Made by a program: the position numbers and the translations under genes | Shown here: positions 1-6,762 of the stretch, in pieces | Layout: every line of letters starts with the position of its first letter | Numbering within the stretch: the stretch's first letter is position 1 | NCBI GenBank assembly: GCA_937916005.1 | Contig: CALGIA010000506.1 | Span: 1-6,906, forward strand | Source of the DNA: an uncultured Rhodospirillaceae bacterium | Lineage (GTDB): Bacteria > Pseudomonadota > Alphaproteobacteria > MPNO01 | DNA: 6,906 bases | Reading direction: 5' to 3' | Notes under the pieces: generated by a model | Database searches by the model: none | What the model was told of the DNA's origin: nothing | Seen by the model: the letters and a program-made list of their open reading frames with translations, nothing else

Positions 1-512
1 TGCCCACGATGGGGAATATTTCGGGTTTGGAATCCCGCCACGGCGGTCCAGCCCCGTTCCTGAAATATCGATCGTGTTTGCACAGGCGTAAGATCCCATT
101 CCGAAAAATCGAGCTGGCTTCGATCTTTCAGTCGCACCGGTCCGCCGACAAACACATCACCCGCATCCATGAAAAATCGCACGCCGGGATGGACGCGTTC
201 GTCGGTACCGTAAATTTTCCGGGCGGAAGCAGCCATGTCCGGACGATATTGGCTTAGCGGCGAAAGTTCGCCCACGTCAACGCCATCAAACAACAGCGAC
301 ACCCGGGACAATCCCTTTATCCGATCCGCCGCATCAGCCGACAGTTGAAGAACGATCGGCAATGGGAACACCTGCCCATCGGGCAGCCGCATGGAGTTGG
401 AAACGGAGAGAAACTCGTCTTCGGTCATGAACCCGGTAACGGGTTGAAACGCGCCTTGGCACAGTTTTTCGAGTTCGAGATATTGGGTTCGCGTCAGTTC
501 AAGCTCGGTCAC
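1..512 (-). CDS. sat: ATP sulfurylase (sulfate adenylyltransferase) family protein, N-terminal part, cut by window edge
   Basis: The open frame runs leftward from a GTG at 512-510 and leaves the window after 170 complete codons without a stop. It reads as the N-terminal PUA-like domain of ATP sulfurylase followed by the start of the catalytic domain. Family landmarks are GAFQPVTGFM and MRLPDGQVFPLPIVL near the N-terminus, then a TDERVHPGV segment, VGGPV, TPVQTR and finally FQTRN (about residues 161-165), which begins the QTRN-x2-HRGH ATP-binding motif. Family members make adenosine 5'-phosphosulfate from ATP and sulfate in the cytoplasm. The N-terminus is about 25 residues shorter than Bacillus-type Sat and lacks the usual HGG-L-V-R start. 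The GTG is favoured by AGGA nine bases upstream; upstream in-frame codons (stop at 584-582) do not restore the missing segment. It is divergent from the asnB-like gene. A sulfation role, or a Sat-like transferase with another substrate, is open because the rest of the gene is not visible. Confidence 0.85.
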   Translation of the reverse strand, partial: MTELELTRTQYLELEKLCQGAFQPVTGFMTEDEFLSVSNSMRLPDGQVFPLPIVLQLSADAADRIKGLSRVSLLFDGVDVGELSPLSQYRPDMAASARKIYGTDERVHPGVRFFMDAGDVFVGGPVRLKDRSQLDFSEWDLTPVQTRSIFQERGWTAVAGFQTRNIPHRG

Positions 513-521
513 ACTGAGATA

Positions 522-525
522 TCCT
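522..525 (-). promoter_or_regulatory. Shine-Dalgarno site that sets the GTG start of the Sat-like gene
   Basis: AGGA read on the minus strand lies nine bases before the GTG at 512-510. No in-frame ATG occurs between the upstream stop at 584-582 and this GTG, so the site decides the start call. Confidence 0.6.
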
Positions 526-528
526 GTT

Positions 529-551
529 CGGCGTAGCGAACCCCTACGCCG
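529..551 (-). other. Hairpin in the leader of the Sat-like gene
   Basis: CGGCGTAG (529-536) pairs perfectly with CTACGCCG (544-551) around a 7-base loop. In the minus-strand transcript the 8-bp stem ends three bases before the AGGA ribosome-binding site, so it could influence translation start or serve as a DNA operator palindrome. No T-run follows on either strand, so it is not a standard terminator. The function is inferred from position only. Confidence 0.45.
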
Positions 552-588
552 GGCATTCCGGCGGATTGGCAACGTTATCAATCAATGA

Positions 589-609
589 TTAACGCTATCG
601 GCTAAACAT
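589..609 (+). promoter_or_regulatory. Candidate regulatory motif shared with 3320-3340
   Basis: TTAACGCTA (589-597), a C at 602 and AACAT (605-609) match the segment at 3320-3340 at the same spacing, 15 of 21 positions. This copy lies about 90 bases upstream of the asnB-like start, and the other lies about 48 bases upstream of the aminotransferase start. Both sit in noncoding, AT-rich sequence. It may be a shared promoter or a regulator site. No clear -35/-10 pair can be named. Confidence 0.35.
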
Positions 610-625
610 TAACTTAAACTTAAAC
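602..625 (+). repeat. Four imperfect 6-bp tandem repeats containing a CtrA-like TTAA-N7-TTAA site
   Basis: The hexamers CTAAAC, ATTAAC, TTAAAC and TTAAAC follow one another without gaps. Within them, TTAA at 609-612 and TTAA at 620-623 are separated by exactly seven bases, the spacing of the alphaproteobacterial CtrA box (TTAA-N7-TTAA). The site lies in the divergent region between the Sat-like and asnB-like genes and could regulate either. AT-rich DNA yields such motifs by chance, so the CtrA reading is tentative. Confidence 0.3.
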
Positions 626-699
626 GGTTCCCGCCAATTCTGACGGTCCAGCATTTACGCCTCTGAAATACGGGCGGGTGCAACTTTTGGATCGTGTTC

Positions 700-2667
700 A
701 TGTGCGGCATCGCCGGAATTATTCATCCTGACGCATCCAGCCAGGAACCGCTGACCCATCAGATGCTCGACCGGATCCGTCATCGCGGACCCGATCACAA
801 TGGGGTCTGGAGCGGTCGCGGGTGCGTGCTCGGCCATGCCAGACTGTCGATTATCGATCTCAGCGAAGCCGGCAATCAGCCCATGAGCAACGAAGACGGC
901 TCCATCTGGGTCGTTCTGAACGGCGAAATTTACAATTATGTTGAGTTGCGCGACGAGTTGCGGGCCAAGGGGCATGTCCTGCGCGGCGCCTCCGACACGG
1001 AAGTCATCCCCCATCTCTACGAGGAATATGGCGATGATTTCGTCACCAGATTGCGCGGCATGTTCGCGATCGCCCTGTGGGACGAAAAAAACCGAAAACT
1101 GCTCCTGACGCGGGACCGGGCGGGGAAAAAACCGCTGTTTTATGCGCCAATCCCCGGTGGTTTGGCTTTCGCGTCGGAAATGAAGGCTCTTTTCCCGGTT
1201 CCGGGCGTTGATCTGGAGGTTCGTACCCAGGGTATCCATGATTACATGTCTTTTGGAACCATTCCGGGTCCGGAAACGGTCTATCGCGGTATTTCGCGGG
1301 TTCCCGCCGCAACGTTTCTGGTCCGTGACCATGATGGAACCATGGGTCAAACGCGCTACTGGTCACCCGAATACCTCCCGAAACTACAAATCACCGCCAC
1401 CGAGGCCGAGGACGAGATTTTACGGCTGTTGCGGGATTCCGTACGGCTTCGGCTGCGCAGCGACGTGCCGGTGGGGTGTTTCCTGTCCGGAGGCATCGAT
1501 AGCGGCCTTGTGACCGCGATCGCGTCCGAGATGCTGAATGCGCCGTTGAAAACCTATTCGGTCGGGTTCAACGAGGATGAGTTCGACGAACGTCCGCTGG
1601 CCGCCCAGGTGGCGCAAAGATACGGAACCGATCATACCGAACTGCTTCTGGAAGCGCGTTTGGGCGACAATTTTACAAAAATCATCAACCAGTATGACGA
1701 ACCTTTCGCCGACTCGTCCGCGATGCCGTCCTATGCCATCTCGGAAGCGGCGAGCAAGAGTATGAGGGTCGTTCTCAATGGCGACGGGGCCGATGAAGTC
1801 TTTTGCGGCTATCGTCATTTCATCGCGGCGCGGCGCATCGCCCTGATGAACCACATGGGAATATCCGCCGGTCGCGGTCTGTTCGCCATGCTGGCCAAAA
1901 TCCTGCCGCCGGCCCGGAACGGCCGTTCTGCCTATCAGTTCATCCATCGCACGCTGCGCTCCATGGGATGCGACGACCATGAAAGCTATTCCATCCTGAC
2001 GGCCGATTTGCTCACCGAAACAGACAAGGCGCGTCTGTACGCCCCTTCCCAAAGCCTGGCGGTTCCGCAACTTTTATCGGCGATGCGTCATATCGCCGAA
2101 GATGATGGACAGGTTGCGGATCTCGGCGCGGTGGATGCGATGCTGTTACGCGATTTCCGTCATCTTCTCGGCGACGCCCATCTTGTGAAAATGGATATGG
2201 CCAGCATGGCCCATTCGCTGGAGGCCCGGTCGCCGTTCCTGGATCATGAGCTTATAGAATTCGCGGCCCGGCTTCCCGAAGCGCTCAAACTGCCCGGGAC
2301 TTCCACCAAGCCCTTGCTGCGCGCCGTCGCCGCCAGGTTGCTGCCCGATGACATCGTCAACGCTCCCAAGCGCGGTTTTGAAATTCCCCTATTGCGCTGG
2401 ATGCGCGATGATTTGAACGAGATGCTGATGGAACGGGTATTGGATCCCGGCTCCTATGCGATGGGACATTTTGACCGGAACCAGATCGACCATCTGCTGA
2501 GCGGCACGGGTTGGGACGCCAAGAGATGGGCAAGCGTGACGTGGTCGCTGCTGTGCCTGGAAATCTGGTGGGACCGCTATAAATCAGAAATCCAATTTGC
2601 CGGCCGGCGCAATCTATCTCACGCTCCGACCCTGGCCCACCCCCAGGCTGCAGCGCGCCATGGCTGA
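700..2667 (+). CDS. asnB: AsnB-type glutamine-hydrolysing asparagine synthetase / amidotransferase
   Basis: This 655-residue cytoplasmic enzyme belongs to the class II glutamine amidotransferase and asparagine synthetase family. It releases ammonia from glutamine and transfers it to an AMP-activated carboxylate. The start is ATG 700 because it places the nucleophile Cys directly after Met (MCGIAG); the in-frame GTG at 694 would bury it. Glutaminase landmarks are RHRGPD (27-32), RLSIIDL (48-54), NGEIYN (74-79) and SDTE (98-101). The synthetase half has the pyrophosphatase loop SGGIDS (263-268), then NGDGADEVFCGY, and SLEARSPFLDHELIEFA and KRGFEIPL near the C-terminus. All key motifs are intact. 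It is about 100 residues longer than E. coli AsnB, as is usual for AsnB-like proteins of polysaccharide clusters. There is only a weak ribosome site (GGAT, 689-692). The deacetylase-like gene follows after 21 bases, suggesting co-transcription. True asparagine synthesis or amidation of a sugar acid are both possible; the context favours the latter. Confidence 0.93.
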   Translation: MCGIAGIIHPDASSQEPLTHQMLDRIRHRGPDHNGVWSGRGCVLGHARLSIIDLSEAGNQPMSNEDGSIWVVLNGEIYNYVELRDELRAKGHVLRGASDTEVIPHLYEEYGDDFVTRLRGMFAIALWDEKNRKLLLTRDRAGKKPLFYAPIPGGLAFASEMKALFPVPGVDLEVRTQGIHDYMSFGTIPGPETVYRGISRVPAATFLVRDHDGTMGQTRYWSPEYLPKLQITATEAEDEILRLLRDSVRLRLRSDVPVGCFLSGGIDSGLVTAIASEMLNAPLKTYSVGFNEDEFDERPLAAQVAQRYGTDHTELLLEARLGDNFTKIINQYDEPFADSSAMPSYAISEAASKSMRVVLNGDGADEVFCGYRHFIAARRIALMNHMGISAGRGLFAMLAKILPPARNGRSAYQFIHRTLRSMGCDDHESYSILTADLLTETDKARLYAPSQSLAVPQLLSAMRHIAEDDGQVADLGAVDAMLLRDFRHLLGDAHLVKMDMASMAHSLEARSPFLDHELIEFAARLPEALKLPGTSTKPLLRAVAARLLPDDIVNAPKRGFEIPLLRWMRDDLNEMLMERVLDPGSYAMGHFDRNQIDHLLSGTGWDAKRWASVTWSLLCLEIWWDRYKSEIQFAGRRNLSHAPTLAHPQAAARHG

Positions 2668-2688
2668 GCGACGAAAACAGGATTGATC

Positions 2689-3294
2689 ATGCCCATCAAT
2701 TTTCTACTCACCGTGAATGCGGGGCCTTCCAACGCCATCGATGATGGTTCCCATCCGTCTTTTCGCCGGCTTTGTGGATTGCTGGATGGACATGGCATTC
2801 CGGCCACCTGGGTGCTCGACGACAAATTAATGGCCAATGCGGTTGCGGGCTTCGCGGGTCAACAGGGAGCAGACACGACCGACTTGGCGTCGGCCATTAA
2901 ATCCATGGCCACGCCGCAGGAGTTTGCCTTTGTGGACTTTGCAATTGGCGCGGAGAATAATCGGCGACCCACCTGGAAATACCAGGAATTTGACCTGCCC
3001 GGCTCAACTCAGCTGCTCTCCCATAGCCAACTCCGACATTTCCCGACCGGGTTCGCACAGGTCATAAAATTTCGGCGCGGACTTCAACGCACGATCCAGA
3101 CCGGAGCCGATTTTCACCTGATACTTGATCCCGGGTTTCTGAAATCGACTCGTCGAAGCTGCGGTTTCCTTGAAAATATTCTGTTTGACGTCACCGAACG
3201 CCGGGCCGACGGCCGGATAAAATTCTCCACGACCAAGGAAATCCGGCTTAAAACAGCCAATTCCGTACCCGATCTCCGGGAAACTGCGGCCTGA
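2689..3294 (+). CDS. Shortened, probably inactive polysaccharide-deacetylase-like protein
   Basis: This 201-residue protein resembles the NodB-type polysaccharide deacetylases found in surface-glycan clusters, but only at its two ends. The N-terminus (FLLTVNAG, then RLCGLLDGHGIPATW at 27-41) matches the first strand and helix of that family. The C-terminal part (LPGS at 103-106, KFRRGLQRTI, FHLILDP at 142-148, a final helix, and GRIKFSTTKEI) matches the usual end. Family members have about 300 residues; the missing middle should carry the H-x3-H metal site. The first-strand Asp (usually LTVD) is Asn, and the His of the usual FHLWFHP motif is Asp. I infer a non-catalytic remnant or a repurposed protein. 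No frameshift is evident and the frame is intact. ATG 2689 is chosen over TTG 2683 because AGGA (2679-2682) lies six bases upstream. No signal peptide is visible. It probably shares a transcript with the asnB-like gene. Confidence 0.65.
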   Translation: MPINFLLTVNAGPSNAIDDGSHPSFRRLCGLLDGHGIPATWVLDDKLMANAVAGFAGQQGADTTDLASAIKSMATPQEFAFVDFAIGAENNRRPTWKYQEFDLPGSTQLLSHSQLRHFPTGFAQVIKFRRGLQRTIQTGADFHLILDPGFLKSTRRSCGFLENILFDVTERRADGRIKFSTTKEIRLKTANSVPDLRETAA

Positions 3295-3321
3295 TTACTG
3301 GCCGGCAGACAACGCTTTTTT
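3285..3321 (+). terminator. Weak possible terminator after the deacetylase-like gene
   Basis: TGCGGCC (3285-3291) can pair with GGCC-G-GCA (3300-3307) with one bulged base and an 8-base loop that contains the stop codon. Six Ts follow at 3316-3321, but eight bases separate them from the stem, which is too far for a typical intrinsic terminator. A new transcription unit starting at the aminotransferase would fit with it. Confidence 0.25.
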
Positions 3322-3340
3322 AACGCTAAATTCCTAACAT
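3320..3340 (+). promoter_or_regulatory. Second copy of the shared upstream motif, before the aminotransferase gene
   Basis: TTAACGCTA (3320-3328), C at 3333 and AACAT (3336-3340) align without gaps with 589-609. AACGCT also occurs at 3311-3316 and 3322-3327, a direct repeat with an 11-base period, about one helical turn. The element sits in the 93-base gap between 3294 and 3388 and suggests that the aminotransferase-E1 genes have their own promoter under the same control as the asnB-like gene. Confidence 0.35.
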
Positions 3341-3387
3341 CCATATTGCGACTAATTTTAGCCATCCAAAAATCACAGGAACAAAGT

Positions 3388-4509
3388 ATGAGCGCGGCGC
3401 CAGCAATCCCGTTTTTCAACTATCCCGCCATGTTCAAACGTGACGAAGACAAGATCATGTCGGTTCTTCGCGACGTTTTGGGACGCGGTGCGTTCATCCT
3501 GCAGAAGGACCTCGAGGAATTCGAAGGGAATCTCCGCGATTACCTCGGCGTCAAATATGCCTTCGGCGTCGCCGACGGCACCAATGCCCTTATTCTAGGC
3601 CTCAAGGCCGCGGGGATCGGCCCCGGTGACGAAGTCATCGTCCCATCGCACACCTATATCGCCTCGGCGGCGTCAATTCACCTGGTCGGCGCAAAACCGG
3701 TGCTGGCGGAAATGTCGCCCGACCATATGCTCGACCCGTTTTCCGTGGAAAGCAAAATCACCGACCGCACGGCGGCGATCATGCCGGTGCAGCTCAATGG
3801 GCGCACCTGCGACATGGACGCGCTGCAGACCATCGCCGACCAGAATGACCTGCTGATCGTCGAGGATGCCGCCCAGGGATTGGGATCGAAATTCAAGGGA
3901 AAATGCGCCGGGACGTTCGGCGCGTTCGGCACCTTCAGCTTTTACCCCGCAAAGGTGCTCGGCAGCTTCGGCGACGGCGGCGCGATTGTGACCAATGATG
4001 ACCGGATCGCCCGCGAAGTCAGCCTGCTGCGCGATCATGGCCGCGACGAAACCGGCCGGGTCATCGCATGGGGCACCAATAGCCGGCTCGACAATGTCCA
4101 GGCCGCGGTGCTGCTCCATAAATTCAAAACCTATGACAAGGATGTGGAGCGCCGGCGCGAAATTGCCGGCAAGTACGACAATGCCTTGTCTGGAATTAAC
4201 GACATCACTTTGCCACCCGGTCCGGATGGCGATCCCCGCCATTTTGACGTTTATCAGAATTACGAGATAGAGGCGGGACGCCGTGACGCGCTACGCCAGT
4301 TTCTGACCGACAATGGCGTGGGCACGCTGATCCAATGGGGCGGGACTGCCGTGCACATGCATCACGAACTGGGCTTCGTTGAGTCTATGCCGGTGACCGA
4401 TAAATTCTTTGAACGCTGCTTCATGCTGCCCATGCATACGGCGTTATCGGACAGCGAAGTGGACCGGATCTGCGACCTGATCCATGGTTTCTACCGGCAA
4501 GCAGGCTGA
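3388..4509 (+). CDS. DegT/DnrJ/EryC1 family PLP-dependent sugar aminotransferase
   Basis: The 373-residue protein has the normal length and motifs of aminotransferases that place an amino group on a nucleotide-linked keto sugar, usually using glutamate. Landmarks in order are DGTNAL (63-68, phosphate binding), PSHTY (86-90, PLP ring stacking), EDAAQ (159-163, with Asp160 for the PLP pyridine nitrogen and Gln163), the PLP-binding Lys189 in SFYPAKVLGSFGDGGAI, and NSRLDNVQAAVL (231-242). The FYPAK-LG-GDGGAI form is closest to the FdtB/QdtB type 3-aminotransferases of dTDP-3-keto-6-deoxy sugars, but the exact substrate cannot be fixed from sequence alone. ATG 3388 is preceded by AGGA (3377-3380) at a seven-base gap; an upstream in-frame start at 3346 would add a tail outside the family. 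Six bases separate its stop from the E1-alpha start, so the two are almost certainly co-transcribed. Confidence 0.92.
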   Translation: MSAAPAIPFFNYPAMFKRDEDKIMSVLRDVLGRGAFILQKDLEEFEGNLRDYLGVKYAFGVADGTNALILGLKAAGIGPGDEVIVPSHTYIASAASIHLVGAKPVLAEMSPDHMLDPFSVESKITDRTAAIMPVQLNGRTCDMDALQTIADQNDLLIVEDAAQGLGSKFKGKCAGTFGAFGTFSFYPAKVLGSFGDGGAIVTNDDRIAREVSLLRDHGRDETGRVIAWGTNSRLDNVQAAVLLHKFKTYDKDVERRREIAGKYDNALSGINDITLPPGPDGDPRHFDVYQNYEIEAGRRDALRQFLTDNGVGTLIQWGGTAVHMHHELGFVESMPVTDKFFERCFMLPMHTALSDSEVDRICDLIHGFYRQAG

Positions 4510-4515
4510 TCACTC

Positions 4516-5700
4516 ATGGCCTCTGGACGGGACACCACAGTAAAAGGGCTGCAGGCAAAGCTCGGAAACCTCGCGGAGTCGGAATATTTCACCCCGCCGG
4601 CAACAAAGCCCGCCGGGCCGGAAAATGATGCGGAATATGCGGTAAAGGGGCTTGATAGCCTCGCCGATCCAGCCTTTCACAACGCCCCCCTCGATATCAC
4701 GGACTGGCCCCACGACAGGTTGCGGGGTTTCCTACATCGTATGCTGACCATCCGCGCAGTCGAGGAACGGCTTGGTGAATTGGTCGAAAGCGGCGACGTT
4801 GTCTGCCCGGTCCATTTGGCCATCGGCCAGGAGGCCATTCCGGTCGCGGTGTCCCATCACCTTACCCCGGCCGACAGGGTATTCGGCGCGCACCGGTCCC
4901 ATGGACATTATCTTGCGCTCGGCGGCGACATCTACCAGCTATTCGCGGAAGTCCTGGGCCGGGCCGACGGATGTTCACGCGGCATGGGCGGGTCGATGCA
5001 TCTTTTTGCGCCCGAGGTCGGCTTCATGGGGTCGGTCCCCATCGTGGCGGCCACGGTTCCCGTAGCGGTCGGCGCGGCGCTAGCCGCCAAAATGGATAAG
5101 GGCGACGCCGTGGCCGTGTCCTATTTCGGCGACGGCGCGGCGGAAGAAGGCGTCGTTCACGAATCCCTTAATCTGGCCAGCCAGATGAACCTGCCGGTTC
5201 TGTTTGTATGCGAGAACAATCTCTACGCTAGCCACATGGATATTTCCCAACGCCAACCCAGCGATTCCACAGCGCGTTTCGCCCAGGCGAACGGCATCCC
5301 CCACGCCGTGATCGATGGCAATGACGTCGCCGGGACGGCGCGGGTTGCGGGCGAAATGATCACGGCCGCACGCAACGGAGGAGGGCCAAGTTATCTTGAA
5401 GCGGTCACCTATCGCTGGCGCGGTCATGTGGGACCGGATGAAAACACCGATGTGGGCATTCGCCGTTCAACCGCCGAAATTGCCGCCTGGAAACGGCGTG
5501 ACCCGGTTGCGCGCCTTGTCGCCGCGATGACATCACGCGGAGACATGAGCGGAAACGAACCTGGCGCCATGGCGGACGCCATCCGTGATCATGTGGACGA
5601 TTGCGCCGCCAGGGCCCTCGAAGCCCCCTACCCGGAAAATTCGGCGCTGATGGATCTCGTTTACGCAGGCTCGCCCACTCCGGCAAGCGGAGGGCGCTGA
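4516..5700 (+). CDS. Thiamine-diphosphate E1 enzyme, alpha subunit (2-oxoacid dehydrogenase E1 type)
   Basis: The 394-residue protein carries the thiamine-diphosphate motif GDG (205-207) followed after 26 residues by NN (234-235), the hallmark of PDH, acetoin dehydrogenase and branched-chain E1-alpha subunits. Other landmarks are LTIRAVEERL (77-86), HLAIGQEA, HRSHGH (126-131) and GMGGSMH (156-162). In the family it pairs with an E1-beta subunit to decarboxylate a 2-oxoacid, forming a thiamine-bound acyl or hydroxyalkyl carbanion. The first about 65 residues precede the usual fold; this Pro-, Ala- and charge-rich extension has no motif I recognise. No other in-frame ATG appears before Met76, inside the fold, so ATG 4516 is kept despite a weak ribosome site (AGG, 4503-4505). 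E1-beta starts one base after its stop. No E2 or E3 gene follows, and the sugar aminotransferase is directly upstream. Substrate unknown; a sugar-modifying role is inferred. Confidence 0.9.
   Translation: MASGRDTTVKGLQAKLGNLAESEYFTPPATKPAGPENDAEYAVKGLDSLADPAFHNAPLDITDWPHDRLRGFLHRMLTIRAVEERLGELVESGDVVCPVHLAIGQEAIPVAVSHHLTPADRVFGAHRSHGHYLALGGDIYQLFAEVLGRADGCSRGMGGSMHLFAPEVGFMGSVPIVAATVPVAVGAALAAKMDKGDAVAVSYFGDGAAEEGVVHESLNLASQMNLPVLFVCENNLYASHMDISQRQPSDSTARFAQANGIPHAVIDGNDVAGTARVAGEMITAARNGGGPSYLEAVTYRWRGHVGPDENTDVGIRRSTAEIAAWKRRDPVARLVAAMTSRGDMSGNEPGAMADAIRDHVDDCAARALEAPYPENSALMDLVYAGSPTPASGGR
5689..5694 (+). promoter_or_regulatory. Strong Shine-Dalgarno site for E1-beta inside the end of E1-alpha
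   Basis: GGAGGG ends seven bases before ATG 5702. It is the best ribosome site in the window and lies within the last codons of the alpha subunit, consistent with coupled translation and matched output of the two subunits. Confidence 0.7.
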
Positions 5701-5701
5701 C

Positions 5702-6715
5702 ATGGACGGATCACTCGCGAGCATCGGGGCCGGCCTGGGGCAGACTTCCTATGCCCAAGGCATCCGCGACGCATTTCAATATCTTCTGTCCACTCATTCG
5801 AACTGTTTCGCGATCGGCCAGGGACTTTGGAGCCCGTGGTATGTGGGCGCGACGATGGACGATTTGGACAAGGAATTCGGCAAGGACCGGGTTATTGATA
5901 CGCCGGTTTCCGAACTGGCCTGCACCGGAGCCGCTTTGGGAGCTTCACTGTGTGGTTACCGTCCGGTCGTCATCCATCCCAGGATGGATTTTATGCTGAT
6001 GGCGACCGACCAGATCGTCAACCAGGCCGCCAAATGGGCTCACATGCTGGGGGGACGCACGAGCCCGGCCATCACCATCCGCGCCATCATCAATCGCGGT
6101 GGGGAGCAGGGCGCACAGCACTCCCAGGCGCTGCATGCATGGTTCGCACATATTCCGGGTCTGCGGGTTGTCATGCCCGCGACTGCCGCGGATGCGCGCG
6201 ATCTCCTGATCGCCAGTGTCATGTGCGACGAACCAGTACTCTATATCGACAACCGCTGGCTCTATGAACGCAGTGACCATTTGGGCGACATCACCGAACT
6301 TCGTCTTGAAGACCAGGGACCGCGCGTTTTGCGCAAGGGCGATGACATCACCCTGGTCGGTAGCGGCTATGCGACATGGCTTTGCGAACAGGCCGCGGAC
6401 GAGCTAGCCACCCAGGGCGTATCTGCCGAAGTCGTTGATCTTCGCGTCATCAACCCCATAGATCACGGTCTGGTGATCGCGTCGGTTACACGGACCGGAC
6501 GAATCCTGGCGGTTGATGACGGATGGCAAAATTGCGGGCTGGCGGGAGAAATTCTCGCCGCCGTCGCCGAGGCGATCGAACCGTCATCCTTCAAGTCGCG
6601 CCCGTCGCGTCTGACGCTACCCGATGCGCCGGCCCCAACCAGCAAGCCGTTGGAAGCGCTTTACTATCCGACCGTCGCAGACGTTGTCACGCGCGCGCTT
6701 TCGGTCATGCGATAA
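5702..6715 (+). CDS. Thiamine-diphosphate E1 enzyme, beta subunit
   Basis: This 337-residue protein has the standard E1-beta layout: a pyrimidine-binding transketolase-like domain (about residues 15-190) and a C-terminal transketolase domain from about residue 205. TPVSE (67-71) contains the glutamate (Glu71) that activates the thiamine ring. MDFMLMATDQIVNQAAKWAH and the GAQHSQALHAWFAHIPGLRVV stretch, with His140, match the active-site and interface segments of PDH and acetoin dehydrogenase beta subunits. The second domain shows DITLVGSGYA, VVDLRVINPID and ILAVDDGWQNCGLAGEI. Full family length, with no missing key residue seen. It should form an alpha2-beta2 enzyme with the preceding gene in the cytoplasm. 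It is the last gene of the operon, followed by a strong hairpin 47 bases downstream. The absence of an E2 acyltransferase gene downstream argues against a complete dehydrogenase complex; E2 and E3 could still be encoded elsewhere. Confidence 0.91.
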   Translation: MDGSLASIGAGLGQTSYAQGIRDAFQYLLSTHSNCFAIGQGLWSPWYVGATMDDLDKEFGKDRVIDTPVSELACTGAALGASLCGYRPVVIHPRMDFMLMATDQIVNQAAKWAHMLGGRTSPAITIRAIINRGGEQGAQHSQALHAWFAHIPGLRVVMPATAADARDLLIASVMCDEPVLYIDNRWLYERSDHLGDITELRLEDQGPRVLRKGDDITLVGSGYATWLCEQAADELATQGVSAEVVDLRVINPIDHGLVIASVTRTGRILAVDDGWQNCGLAGEILAAVAEAIEPSSFKSRPSRLTLPDAPAPTSKPLEALYYPTVADVVTRALSVMR

Positions 6716-6762
6716 CGGCTTTCAGAGATCGGCGATTTCGACCTAATTTAAGCTATATCGGC

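Noticed and set aside
9..536. Two plus-strand open frames in the leftmost region
   Set aside because: Both are opposite the Sat-like coding frame, whose family motifs are clear, and their own translations show no recognisable domain.
694..699. Upstream GTG start giving Met-Phe before MCGIAG of the asnB-like protein
   Set aside because: The N-terminal Cys must be exposed directly after Met removal, so ATG 700 is the start consistent with the active site.
655..1350. Long minus-strand open frame (231 codons)
   Set aside because: It lies opposite the intact asnB-like gene, has no recognisable domain and is explained as an antisense shadow in GC-rich DNA.
3346..3387. Earlier in-frame start for the aminotransferase
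   Set aside because: It adds 14 residues not typical of the family, overlaps the intergenic motif region and lacks the good AGGA site that precedes ATG 3388.
4516..6715. Ordinary pyruvate or acetoin dehydrogenase operon
   Set aside because: No E2 or E3 gene lies beside the E1 pair, the operon appears to end at 6797, and the upstream partner is a sugar aminotransferase. Not fully excluded, since E2/E3 could be encoded elsewhere.
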